20,778 bases of DNA from Atopobiaceae bacterium UBA7016. GTDB lineage: Bacteria; Actinomycetota; Coriobacteriia; Coriobacteriales; Atopobiaceae. This document shows positions 14,684 to 20,778 of this stretch, piece by piece. The first letter of the stretch is position 1, and each line of letters opens with the position of its first letter. Where the stretch lies: the NCBI GenBank assembly GCA_002449555.1, contig DJXA01000199.1, positions 7,871 through 28,648 on the forward strand, given 5' to 3'. Below the pieces are notes generated by a model. The model saw nothing but the letters and a program-made list of their open reading frames with translations, was not told the DNA's origin and did not search any database. Both the position numbers and the translations under genes were made by a program.

Positions 14684-14852
14684 AAAAAAGTCGCCTCCCG
14701 CGGCACGATAATGAACCCACCTTCATAAGGTGGGCGTCCGCATCGCTCGCTCCAGCTTCCTCAGCAACGGAGGATACCTGTCCTGAAGGCGAGATCTAGG
14801 ACTCCCTCAAAACACTTGTCGGTTCACCCAGTTTGCGCCGCAGGAGGCCGAC
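14684..14852 (-). ncRNA. ssrS: Probable 6S RNA
   Basis: 6S RNA mimics an open promoter and binds the housekeeping RNA polymerase holoenzyme. A minus-strand RNA of about 169 nt would fold as one long rod. The 5' arm (14835-14852, GTCGGCCTCCTGCGGCGC) pairs with the 3' arm (14690-14706, GTGCCGCGGGAGGCGAC) with one bulge and wobbles. The middle has a large unpaired region whose 3' side carries a perfect 8-bp hairpin (CCCACCTT/AAGGTGGG, 14716-14734), as in known 6S RNAs, and the distal part can pair as a further irregular stem (CTTC/GAAG, TCGC/GCGA, GTCC/GGAC). A six-U run follows the 3' arm, and a TATAGT -10 sits 7 nt before the 5' end. The Alu-less SRP core motif is absent, as is any tmRNA tag reading frame. 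Confidence 0.65.
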
Positions 14853-14859
14853 AACACAC

Positions 14860-14865
14860 ACTATA
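14860..14865 (-). promoter_or_regulatory. -10 element of the probable 6S RNA
   Basis: TATAGT on the minus strand, ending 7 nt before the predicted 5' end at 14852. The -35 region is weak. Confidence 0.5.
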
Positions 14866-14890
14866 AGCATCTCCTTTACCGTTACCAGTC

Positions 14891-14955
14891 TTGACTTGCG
14901 TCGCCATACTGCGAAAATGAGGTGTGCGGCCTTTCTCACATGAGAGGCCTTTTTT
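14891..14955 (+). terminator. Promoter-like site and terminator directly before the WecA-type gene
   Basis: GGCC-TT-TCTC (14928-14937) pairs with GAGAGGCC (14942-14949) around ACAT and is followed by six T (14950-14955), a good plus-strand intrinsic terminator. Just upstream, TTGACT (14891-14896) with GAAAAT (14913-14918) at a 16-nt spacing could be a promoter starting near 14925, which would make only a 30-nt RNA unless termination is overcome. It could instead catch read-through from the tRNA region. Confidence 0.55.
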
Positions 14956-14991
14956 ATGAACCGCCCGGTACGCTGCAGGAAGGAGAGACAC

Positions 14992-16209
14992 GTGCCGCGT
15001 CAGTGGAACGCATACCTCTCCCTGTTTCTCGTGGCGTTTGCCGTCGCGTACGTGACCACCCCGCTTGCCCGTCGCATCGCCTGGCGTCTCGACGCCGTCG
15101 ACTACCCCAGCAAGCGCCGCATCAACAAAGAGCCCATCCCCCGCATGGGCGGCATCGCCATCTTCCTGGGCATGTTTTCCGCCCTTGCCACCCAATGGCT
15201 GGGCACGCGCTTTCTGGGTTGGCCCCTGGTGCTCGACACCACTCCGCAGCTCGTGGTCAGCTCGTCGCACCTGCACGTCAACTACCTCTACATCGCGATA
15301 TCGTTCGTCATCGTCTTTGTGACGGGCCTGCTTGACGACAAATACCAGCTCAACCCCAAGCAGAAGCTCCTGGGGCAGCTCATCGCCGCTGCCGTTGCCG
15401 TTGCGGGCGGCCTTGTCGTCGGCGTCATCGTCAACCCCGTCACCGACTCGCTCATCGACCTGGGATGGCTCGCCTATCCGCTCACGATGATCTACCTGGT
15501 CGCTTACTCCAACATCATCAACCTCATCGACGGCCTCGACGGCTTGGCGACGGGCATCTCGTGCATCTCGAGCCTCACCATGTTCGCCCTCTCCATCATG
15601 GCCGGTCGCATCGACGCCGCGGCGCTTTCCATCTCGGTCACCGGCGCCACGCTGGCGTTTCTACGCTACAACTTCAACCCCGCCTCTATCTTCCTGGGAG
15701 ACTCGGGCGCGCTACTTCTGGGCTTTGTGCTGGGCACCGTCTCGCTGCTCTCCGTGACGCGCGTCGCGGGCCTCACCACGCTCATCGTGCCGCTGGTCAT
15801 CGCGGGCATCCCCATCATGGACACGTTCTCGGCCATCGTCCGCCGAAGCCGTGCCCACGTGAGCATCGGCCAGGCCGACCGCGGCCACATCCACCACCGT
15901 CTCATCGCCGAGGGCTTCGACCAGAAGCAGGCCGTGCTGCTCATGTACAGCTGGACGGCCATTCTCTGCGTCGGGTCGTTTGCCATGACGCAGGTCACGG
16001 TCTGGCCGCGCATCGCCATCTTCGTCATCCTCATCGCCGCATCGGCCATCTTCGCCGTCTACCTGCGGCTCTTCCAGCCCGTGTTGCTCCATCACTACAA
16101 CCCCGAGACGGGCGCGGACGAGCTCATCGACCCGCAGAACCCGGCCTTTGAGGCCGAGGAGGCCAAACTCGAGAGCGAGAAGCTCGCCGACCGTCTCCCC
16201 CGCATCTAG
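14992..16209 (+). CDS. wecA: Undecaprenyl-phosphate N-acetylhexosamine-1-phosphate transferase (WecA/TagO type)
   Basis: Polytopic membrane enzyme that moves a sugar-1-phosphate, usually GlcNAc-1-P, from UDP-sugar to the lipid carrier, starting a wall polymer or polysaccharide. The 405 residues contain about ten hydrophobic segments. Family motifs in order: RRINKEPIPRMGG (42-54), GLLDDKYQLNPKQK (112-125, with the DD Mg/substrate pair at 115-116), NIINLIDGLDGLATG (174-188), FLGDSG (234-239) and RGHIHHRL (297-304). The HIHHR motif separates this group from MraY. I choose GTG at 14992 because AGGAGAG lies 5 nt upstream; the in-frame ATG at 14956 sits in the terminator T-run without a ribosome site. 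The C-terminal tail (370-405) is acidic and cytoplasmic. The phosphatase follows after 24 nt. Confidence 0.93.
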   Translation: MPRQWNAYLSLFLVAFAVAYVTTPLARRIAWRLDAVDYPSKRRINKEPIPRMGGIAIFLGMFSALATQWLGTRFLGWPLVLDTTPQLVVSSSHLHVNYLYIAISFVIVFVTGLLDDKYQLNPKQKLLGQLIAAAVAVAGGLVVGVIVNPVTDSLIDLGWLAYPLTMIYLVAYSNIINLIDGLDGLATGISCISSLTMFALSIMAGRIDAAALSISVTGATLAFLRYNFNPASIFLGDSGALLLGFVLGTVSLLSVTRVAGLTTLIVPLVIAGIPIMDTFSAIVRRSRAHVSIGQADRGHIHHRLIAEGFDQKQAVLLMYSWTAILCVGSFAMTQVTVWPRIAIFVILIAASAIFAVYLRLFQPVLLHHYNPETGADELIDPQNPAFEAEEAKLESEKLADRLPRI

Positions 16210-16233
16210 CACGTGCACGTACGAAGGACCCTC

Positions 16234-16836
16234 ATGTCAAAGACCCTCTATCTCATGCGCCATGGCCAAACCTTCTTCAATGTGCGTCGGGTCATCCAGG
16301 GCTGGTGTGACTCTCCCCTCACCGAGCGTGGCATTGCGCAGGCGAAGCTCACGCGCGCCTATATCGAGGAGCAGGGCATCACCTTTGACCACGCCTACTC
16401 GTCCTCGGCGGAGCGCGCCTGCGACACGCTTGAGGTGGTCACACGCAACCAGATGGACTACGTGCGCACCAAGGGTCTGAAGGAGTTTCACTACGGCGTG
16501 CTGGAGGGCTGCCCGTACGACCTCTTCGCGGCCGTGGGAAGCCCATACGAGAACTACGGCGACTACCTCGTGCAGTTTGGCGGCGACGCCGAAGAGACGG
16601 TCGCACGGCGCATGACCGATACCCTCACCGAAATCATGGAGAAGCCCGACCACGAGCGCGTGCTTGCCGTGGCGCACGGAGCCTGCATCAGGAGCTTTAC
16701 CAGCCACTGGGACGCGCACAACAAGGTGCACATCAACTGCGTGACCAAGAACTGCTCGCTCTATACGTTCACCTATGAGAGCGGCATCTTCAGCCTGGTC
16801 GACCTCTTCGAGCCGGATGACTCCGTGCTCGACTAA
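16234..16836 (+). CDS. Histidine phosphatase family protein
   Basis: Phosphoglycerate-mutase-like phosphatase of 200 residues. The phospho-accepting His is H10 in LMRHGQT, supported by R61, E84 (LKEFHYGVLEG) and H148 in LAVAHGAC, the usual catalytic set. The domain is complete, with no signal peptide, so cytoplasmic. The substrate cannot be told; such proteins act on sugar phosphates, nucleotides or others. ATG at 16234 has AAGGA about 8 nt upstream; a GTG at 16213 is in frame but poorly placed. It probably shares a transcript with the WecA-type gene. Confidence 0.9.
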   Translation: MSKTLYLMRHGQTFFNVRRVIQGWCDSPLTERGIAQAKLTRAYIEEQGITFDHAYSSSAERACDTLEVVTRNQMDYVRTKGLKEFHYGVLEGCPYDLFAAVGSPYENYGDYLVQFGGDAEETVARRMTDTLTEIMEKPDHERVLAVAHGACIRSFTSHWDAHNKVHINCVTKNCSLYTFTYESGIFSLVDLFEPDDSVLD

Positions 16837-16869
16837 GACCAGTCCACGCTCTGTCCTACGCAAACAAGA

Positions 16870-16901
16870 AAGGGCCCGCAGACCGAAGCCTGCGGGCCCT
16901 T
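16870..16901. terminator. Bidirectional terminator between phosphatase and rplT
   Basis: A perfect 12-bp stem (AAGGGCCCGCAG/CTGCGGGCCCTT) with an 8-nt loop lies between convergent genes. The plus side is followed by TTGTG, the minus side by TTCTTGTTTG, so it fits both ends and best the rplT side. Confidence 0.8.
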
Positions 16902-16925
16902 GTGCTATGCAGTGATGCCGCGCAA

Positions 16926-17285
16926 CTACTCGGCGAGAGCCTTCTTGGCGACCTCGGCGAGGGCCGCGAACGTGGCCTCGTCCTCGTAGGCAATCTGAGC
17001 GAGGACCTTGCGGTCAAGCTCGACGCCAGCAAGCTTCAGGCCGTGCATGAACTTGCTGTAGGAAAGGTCGTTCATGCGGGCAGCGGCGTTGATGCGCTGG
17101 ATCCACAGACCGCGGATGTCGCGCTTCTTGTTGCGACGATCGCGATAGGCGTACTGACCAGAGTGCTGAGCCTGCTCCTTCATGCCCCTGAAGGTGCGGG
17201 AACGAACGCCATAGTAACCCTTGGTGCGCTCGACCAGGGTGTTGCGCTTCTTGTGACCATTAACTGCGCGCTTAACACGTGCCAT
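16926..17285 (-). CDS. rplT: 50S ribosomal protein L20
   Basis: 119 residues, full length. MARVKRAVNGHKKRNTLVER and the basic GYYGVRSRTFRGMKEQ helix bind 23S rRNA early in assembly; DRRNKKRDIRGLWIQRINAA is also diagnostic. Last gene of the infC-rpmI-rplT operon. In other bacteria L20 represses its own operon through the leader. Confidence 0.99.
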   Translation of the reverse strand: MARVKRAVNGHKKRNTLVERTKGYYGVRSRTFRGMKEQAQHSGQYAYRDRRNKKRDIRGLWIQRINAAARMNDLSYSKFMHGLKLAGVELDRKVLAQIAYEDEATFAALAEVAKKALAE

Positions 17286-17331
17286 ATCTAATCAACTCCT
17301 TGGAATCTCAAAACTGACGCGAGGCGCCCAG

Positions 17332-17526
17332 TTACTTGCCCATACGCTGGATGACGGTCTTCACGTCGGCGGGAGCCAGCTCGGTCTCCTGACGGAAGCC
17401 ACGGATGCGCTTGGGGGACTTCTTGGTCAGGATGTGGCTCTTGAAGGCCTTGGCGCGCATGATCTTGCCGGTGCCAGTCTTGCGGAAGCGCTTGGCGGTT
17501 CCCTTGTGGGTCTTCATCTTAGGCAT
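17332..17526 (-). CDS. rpmI: 50S ribosomal protein L35
   Basis: 64 residues, full length; MPKMKTHKGTAKRFRKTGTG and AFKSHILTKKSPKRIRGFR are typical. Its ribosome site (GAAGGAG) lies inside the last infC codons, and the ATG starts 4 nt after the infC stop, so translation is likely coupled. A gap of 46 nt separates it from rplT. Confidence 0.99.
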   Translation of the reverse strand: MPKMKTHKGTAKRFRKTGTGKIMRAKAFKSHILTKKSPKRIRGFRQETELAPADVKTVIQRMGK

Positions 17527-17530
17527 GTTC

Positions 17531-18100
17531 TTACTCCTTCTCTTCTGCGTCGCCCAGGTCAACCTTATCGAAGGCACCCTTGATGGGAGCGACGAGCATG
17601 TGCATGTTGCGGCCCTCCATCTTGGGCTGCTGTTCGACCGTCGCATAGGGCTTCAGATCCTCGGCGAGGTGCTCGAGGACGTTGAGTCCCTGCTCGGGGT
17701 GGGCCATCTCACGACCGCGGAACATGATGGTGACCTTGACACGCGCGCCCTTCTTGAGGAAGCGCATGATGTGGTTCTTCTTGGTCTCGTAGTCACCCGT
17801 GTCAATCTTGGGACGGAACTTCATCTCCTTGACCTCGACACGGACCTGCTTCTTGCGCGCGGCCTTGGCCTTGCGGTCCTGCTCATACTTGTACTTGCGG
17901 TAGTCCATGACCTTGCATACGGGAGGCTCCGCGTTGGGGGCGATCTCCACGAGGTCAAGGTTCTGTTCATCGGCGATGCGCTGGGCGTCGCGGATGCCAA
18001 ACAGTCCGAGCTGCGAGCCGTCGACGCCGATCAGGCGACACGTGCGCGCGGTAATCTCGTCGTTGATGCGAGGACCCTCTTGCCTAGCTATCTCGTTCAC
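17531..18100 (-). CDS. infC: Translation initiation factor IF-3
   Basis: Binds the 30S subunit, checks start-codon pairing and blocks early 50S joining. The N-domain begins at PRINDEI (10-16); the linker has DYRKYKYEQDRKAKAARKKQ (66-85); the C-domain includes EMKFRPKIDTGDYETK and FRGREMAHPEQG. With GTG at 18100 it has 189 residues, close to the usual 170-180. GTG is favoured by AGGAAGGAAGG right upstream. infC often uses a rare start such as ATT, and an in-frame ATA three codons later is possible, so the exact start is less sure than the identity. Confidence 0.96.
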   Translation of the reverse strand: MNEIARQEGPRINDEITARTCRLIGVDGSQLGLFGIRDAQRIADEQNLDLVEIAPNAEPPVCKVMDYRKYKYEQDRKAKAARKKQVRVEVKEMKFRPKIDTGDYETKKNHIMRFLKKGARVKVTIMFRGREMAHPEQGLNVLEHLAEDLKPYATVEQQPKMEGRNMHMLVAPIKGAFDKVDLGDAEEKE

Positions 18101-18159
18101 ACCTTCCTTCCTGCCGCGACGGCAACGCGTCGCGTCTCGCTGCGGCTGCTGCCGCATAG

Positions 18160-18193
18160 AAAAATCTCCTGGCACTGACAGCGTCCCAGGAGA
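18160..18193 (-). promoter_or_regulatory. Attenuator terminator in the infC leader
   Basis: On the minus strand TCTCCTGG (18186-18193) pairs with CCAGGAGA (18165-18172) over 8 bp around a 13-nt loop, followed by five U. It lies inside the leader, 60 nt before infC, so transcription must read through it to express the operon. This is the layout of the L20/IF3 leader attenuators of Firmicutes. The upstream leader also has a hairpin GGGGCA/TGCCCC (about 18264-18282) and a CAGCTG-centred palindrome near 18236-18251. Confidence 0.65.
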
Positions 18194-18306
18194 CAAGGCC
18201 CACACAAGGCGGGAGGAATAATCCGTTGTCTGACCAGGCAGCTGCCCTGTTGGCGCCACAAGGTGGGGGCACGCGTTCTGCCCCGCTTCGAAAATCACAA
18301 GAAATG

Positions 18307-18335
18307 AGTTTAGAGCACTTCCACGAACTGCGCAA
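18307..18335 (-). promoter_or_regulatory. Probable promoter of infC-rpmI-rplT
   Basis: TTGCGC (18330-18335) and TAAACT (18307-18312) are 17 nt apart on the minus strand. The predicted start near 18300 gives a leader of about 200 nt. The -35 sits within a TGTGCAAGT/ACTTGCGCA inverted repeat, one wobble pair. Confidence 0.5.
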
Positions 18336-18366
18336 GTACCCACAACTTGCACAGACTTTTGCCCGA

Positions 18367-18419
18367 GACCAGAGGGTCCGACCTTCTGGTTCGGGACCAC
18401 AAGGTCGGACCCTCTGGTC
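18367..18419. repeat. Palindrome directly after the ATP-grasp gene
   Basis: A 19-bp perfect stem (18367-18385 with 18401-18419), one C-C mismatch, 4 more bp and a TCGGG loop. It starts 10 nt after the stop of the ATP-grasp gene and is followed by no T-run on the minus strand. Its apex, TGGTTCGGGACCA, matches the 7117-7180 palindrome read on the minus strand. Confidence 0.9.
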
Positions 18420-18428
18420 CCGGTGTGG

Positions 18429-19445
18429 CTACACGCGGATGCCGATGTCGGCCAGCATGGCGGCAAGGCCGCGGTGATTCTGGCTGCGGTCGGGCAGCTG
18501 CGGGAAGTCGTAGGCCGCAAAGTGGTTGCCCTCGATGATGGCCGGGCCATTCTCCGTGATGGCCATGTCCCAGCCGATGTAGCCCACCGTGGGAACCACG
18601 GCCGCCGCGCGCTTCGCCAGCTCGCAGGCCTCGGCAAAGTACGGCACCTGGAAGCCCTCGAAGCGCACGCCCGTCATGGGGTGCTCCTCCACCAGCTCTT
18701 GCTTGTTGGTGTGGCCCGGACCCGTCACCTTGCCGGTCTCCAGGTCCATGTGGCAGGCGTAGCCGCCGTTTTCCAGGTTGTCCACAAACTTGCCGTGGTT
18801 GCCGGTCTTCAGCACGGCGTACAGCAGGTGAGACTCGCCCTTCCAGTACACCGTGGCCATACGCATGCAGTTCACGGCATACGGGTACAGGCGCGACATC
18901 TCAGGGTGCTGGATGAGCAGGTCCTCCACCACGCCGAAGTTCTTCTCCGGCTGGCGCAGGTAGGCAACCGCCTCGTCGAGCGAGGCAAAGTCGGCAAGGT
19001 GGATCTTCTCGATGCCATGTCCGCACTCGCCGTCGTTCGGCTTGGCGATGACATACTCATGGCCCTCGAGGTAGCTCGCCAGCTCCTCGTCGGACGTCTT
19101 GGCAAGGTCGCGCCAGTCACGGCCCATGAAGTCGGAGAAGTGCGCATAGAACTGACTCTTGTCATCAAAGATTGCGCAATCCTCCGGGTCGTTGATCATG
19201 TCGTCGAAGCGCTTGTTGCGCATGCGCGTCATATAGGTGGCGCGCTCCTCGTCGGTCATGTTGTAGAACTCGAAGATGAGGTAGTCGTAGTAGCCGGCAC
19301 CAAACTTGCGGGCGCAGTGGATGATGTCGGCAAGCAGCAGGGCCTTGGGCTTGCCGCTGCGCTCGTGCGCGTCGTCCACACACTGACGCAGCTTCTCGAG
19401 GCTCATGCCCGAGGCAACTCTCATCAAATAGTCAAGCTTTGGCAT
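18429..19445 (-). CDS. Sugar-transfer-associated ATP-grasp protein
   Basis: 338 residues matching the ATP-grasp group linked to surface-polysaccharide genes (PF14397 type). The N-terminal part (LLLADIIHCARKFGAGYYDY, 36-55; EFYNMTDEERATYMTR, 59-74) is characteristic of that group. The ATP-grasp fold follows: IAKPNDGECGHGI (133-145) for the nucleotide loop, VVEDLLIQHPEM (172-183), and the metal-binding end GWDMAITENGPAIIEGN (291-307). These proteins should join a carboxylate to an amine or similar with ATP; the real substrates are not established. No signal peptide. ATG at 19445 has GGGGAGGG about 7 nt upstream. Divergent from the EctB-like gene, 191 nt apart. Confidence 0.88.
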   Translation of the reverse strand: MPKLDYLMRVASGMSLEKLRQCVDDAHERSGKPKALLLADIIHCARKFGAGYYDYLIFEFYNMTDEERATYMTRMRNKRFDDMINDPEDCAIFDDKSQFYAHFSDFMGRDWRDLAKTSDEELASYLEGHEYVIAKPNDGECGHGIEKIHLADFASLDEAVAYLRQPEKNFGVVEDLLIQHPEMSRLYPYAVNCMRMATVYWKGESHLLYAVLKTGNHGKFVDNLENGGYACHMDLETGKVTGPGHTNKQELVEEHPMTGVRFEGFQVPYFAEACELAKRAAAVVPTVGYIGWDMAITENGPAIIEGNHFAAYDFPQLPDRSQNHRGLAAMLADIGIRV

Positions 19446-19503
19446 GGTCGCCCTCCCCTCTTCCCGCACGAGACTGCGCGGGAGGATCAATCGGCAAGTC
19501 TTC

Positions 19504-19532
19504 AATATGCCCTGCGTGCGCACCCCTCGCAA
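19504..19532 (-). promoter_or_regulatory. Probable promoter of the ATP-grasp gene
   Basis: TTGCGA (19527-19532) and CATATT (19504-19509) are 17 nt apart on the minus strand. Downstream leader sequence has a bulged hairpin (about 19473-19492) before the ribosome site. Confidence 0.45.
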
Positions 19533-19589
19533 GGACTAATGGAAAATACACATTCTGAGCAGCACAGACGAACATCACGGCGCAAGGGG

Positions 19590-19595
19590 TATGAT
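19590..19595 (+). promoter_or_regulatory. Possible -10 of the EctB-like gene
   Basis: TATGAT, one base off TATAAT, 41 nt before the start codon; no good -35 is seen. Confidence 0.3.
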
Positions 19596-19636
19596 AGGTT
19601 GCGTTGTTTCGCGTTAATTAAGTAAGGAGCATGCTC

Positions 19637-20778
19637 ATGAACGAGACGATCGAGAAGTACGAGTCGAGCGTCCGATCCTATTGCCGCAAGTGGCCGGCAA
19701 CGTTTGCCACTTCTCAGGGCCCCTTCATGTATGACGAGGATGGCGCGCGCTACATCGACTTCTTTGACGGCGCCGGCACCCTCAACTTTGGTCACAACAA
19801 CCCCACCATCAAGCAGGCGGTCATTGACTACCTGACGGGCGACGGCATCGTCCACGCGCTGGACATGACCACCTCCGCCAAGGCCGCCTTCATCGAGACC
19901 CTGCAGACCCGCATCCTGCAGCCGCGCGGCCTTGACTACAAGGTGGCCTTCCCCGGCCCCACCGGCACCAACGCCAACGAGCTGGCACTGAAGTTTGCTC
20001 GTAAGGCCACCGGCCGCACCGAGGTCTGGGCCCTGATGGGCGCCTTCCACGGCATGACGCTGGGCGCGCTTTCGCTGACGAGCGACACCTACTCCCGTGA
20101 GGGCGCCGGCATGCCGCTTGTGGGCACGCGTCACATGCCCGCCCCCTACACGCTGCCCGGCCTTGACGCCCTTGCCTTCATGGAGGCCGTGCTTGCCGAC
20201 GACCACGCCGGCGCTTCCAAGCCCGCCGCCATCGTGGTCGAGACCACGCAGGCCGAGGGCGGCATCCAGGTGCTGCCGACGGAGTTCCTCCAGGGGCTGC
20301 GCGAGCTTTGCACCAAGCACGACATCGTGATGATCGTGGACGACATCCAGGTTGGCTGCTGGCGCACCGGCACCTTCTTCTCGTTCGAGCGCGCGGGCAT
20401 CAAGCCCGACATCGTCACCATGTCCAAGTCGCTCGGCGGCATCGGCACCCCGTTTGCCATCACGCTCGTCTCGCCCAAGTTCGACGTACTGGGGCCGGGA
20501 GAGCACAACGGCACCTTCCGCGGCAACCAGCTGGGCATGGTCGCTGCCAAGGCCGCCATCGACTACGCGCTTGACACCGACTTCGTCCCCGAGCTGCAGG
20601 CCAAGGCCGAGCTCATGAAGGAGCTGGTCCAGGGTATCGCCGCCAAGCACGGCGTCGAGGCGCGCGGCATCGGCATGATCTGGGCGCTCGAGCTGAACGA
20701 CGGCAAGCTGGTTCTGGACACCATCCACAAGTGCTTCGACCGTGGCCTGGTGTGCGAGGCCTGCGGCCGCGGCGACTC
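19637..20778 (+). CDS. ectB: Diaminobutyrate--2-oxoglutarate aminotransferase (EctB-like), C-terminus outside window
   Basis: PLP enzyme of class III that makes L-2,4-diaminobutyrate from aspartate semialdehyde and an amino donor. The 380 codons seen cover most of the usual 420-430. EctB-type stretches are IDFFDGAGTLNFGHNNP (40-56), GLDYKVAFPGPTGTNA (98-113), IVDDIQVGCWRTGTFFSF (233-250), TMSKSLGGIGTPFAI (261-275, PLP lysine K264) and PGEHNGTFRGNQ (287-298). W242 replaces the Gly usual in CGRTG. ATG at 19637 is chosen over the in-frame ATG at 19631 because AAGGAG (19624-19629) is then 7 nt away. No ectA or ectC is in the window; the downstream side is unseen. Product may serve ectoine, siderophore, polyamine or cell-wall diaminobutyrate. 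Confidence 0.87.
   Translation, partial: MNETIEKYESSVRSYCRKWPATFATSQGPFMYDEDGARYIDFFDGAGTLNFGHNNPTIKQAVIDYLTGDGIVHALDMTTSAKAAFIETLQTRILQPRGLDYKVAFPGPTGTNANELALKFARKATGRTEVWALMGAFHGMTLGALSLTSDTYSREGAGMPLVGTRHMPAPYTLPGLDALAFMEAVLADDHAGASKPAAIVVETTQAEGGIQVLPTEFLQGLRELCTKHDIVMIVDDIQVGCWRTGTFFSFERAGIKPDIVTMSKSLGGIGTPFAITLVSPKFDVLGPGEHNGTFRGNQLGMVAAKAAIDYALDTDFVPELQAKAELMKELVQGIAAKHGVEARGIGMIWALELNDGKLVLDTIHKCFDRGLVCEACGRGD

Noticed and set aside
14447..14728. 93-codon plus-strand ORF after tRNA-Ala
   Set aside because: Runs through two terminators, a palindromic repeat and the 6S end; no ribosome site.
14684..14852. SRP RNA, tmRNA or T-box instead of 6S RNA
   Set aside because: No GGAAGNAGC-type SRP core with its partner strand, no tag frame or tRNA-like ends, and the GGTGGG followed later by CCGCG is not contiguous as in a T-box.
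19502..20728. Minus-strand ORF opposite the EctB-like gene
   Set aside because: EctB motifs on the plus strand are clear; the antisense frame also runs through the divergent promoter region.
1..20778. Phage, transposase, CRISPR or defence island
   Set aside because: No integrase, transposase, repeat-spacer array or known defence domain is seen on either strand.

Overview
The window looks like chromosomal DNA from a GC-rich actinobacterium, most likely a host-associated member of the Coriobacteriia (Olsenella, Atopobium or Collinsella type). This rests on gene content, on a Rho with a long basic disordered N-terminus carrying AT-hook-like motifs, and on strong GC-driven codon bias that creates long antisense ORFs. 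The genus assignment is inference. No phage, transposase, CRISPR array or recognisable defence system is present; most of the window is housekeeping DNA, and the most unusual material lies between the genes.

Layout. Positions 1-5190 are all on the minus strand: the start of a Tat-type substrate-binding lipoprotein, an unrecognised 478-residue envelope protein with a structured leader, rho, and a regulator made of two tandem MarR-type winged helices. Next come argS and pncB (minus), separated by a 28-bp perfect palindrome. A class-I glutamine amidotransferase (plus) diverges from pncB and converges on a minus-strand group: radical SAM protein, 103-residue tail-anchored coiled-coil protein, SGNH-esterase/GNAT fusion, and dGTPase.

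Positions 14193-14991 hold no protein gene but are dense in RNA features: tRNA-Ala(CGC) with its own promoter and terminator, a palindromic element flanked by copies of tRNA 3'-end sequence and followed by a second terminator, a 12-bp inverted repeat, and a minus-strand RNA of about 169 nt with the rod shape, promoter -10 and U-run expected of 6S RNA. A plus-strand terminator sits just before a WecA/TagO-type lipid-carrier sugar-phosphate transferase, followed by a histidine phosphatase.

The end of the window has the infC-rpmI-rplT translation operon (minus) behind an attenuator-type leader, a sugar-transfer-associated ATP-grasp protein (minus), and a divergent EctB-like diaminobutyrate aminotransferase (plus) cut by the window edge.

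The strongest candidates for something new are: (1) a palindrome family (7117-7180 and 18367-18419) that keeps its apex, changes its lower stem while preserving pairing, and both times starts within 10 nt of a minus-strand stop codon; (2) the tRNA-end-derived palindromic element after tRNA-Ala; (3) the probable 6S RNA; (4) the esterase/acetyltransferase fusion; (5) the EctB-like gene facing an ATP-grasp gene with no visible ectoine genes.
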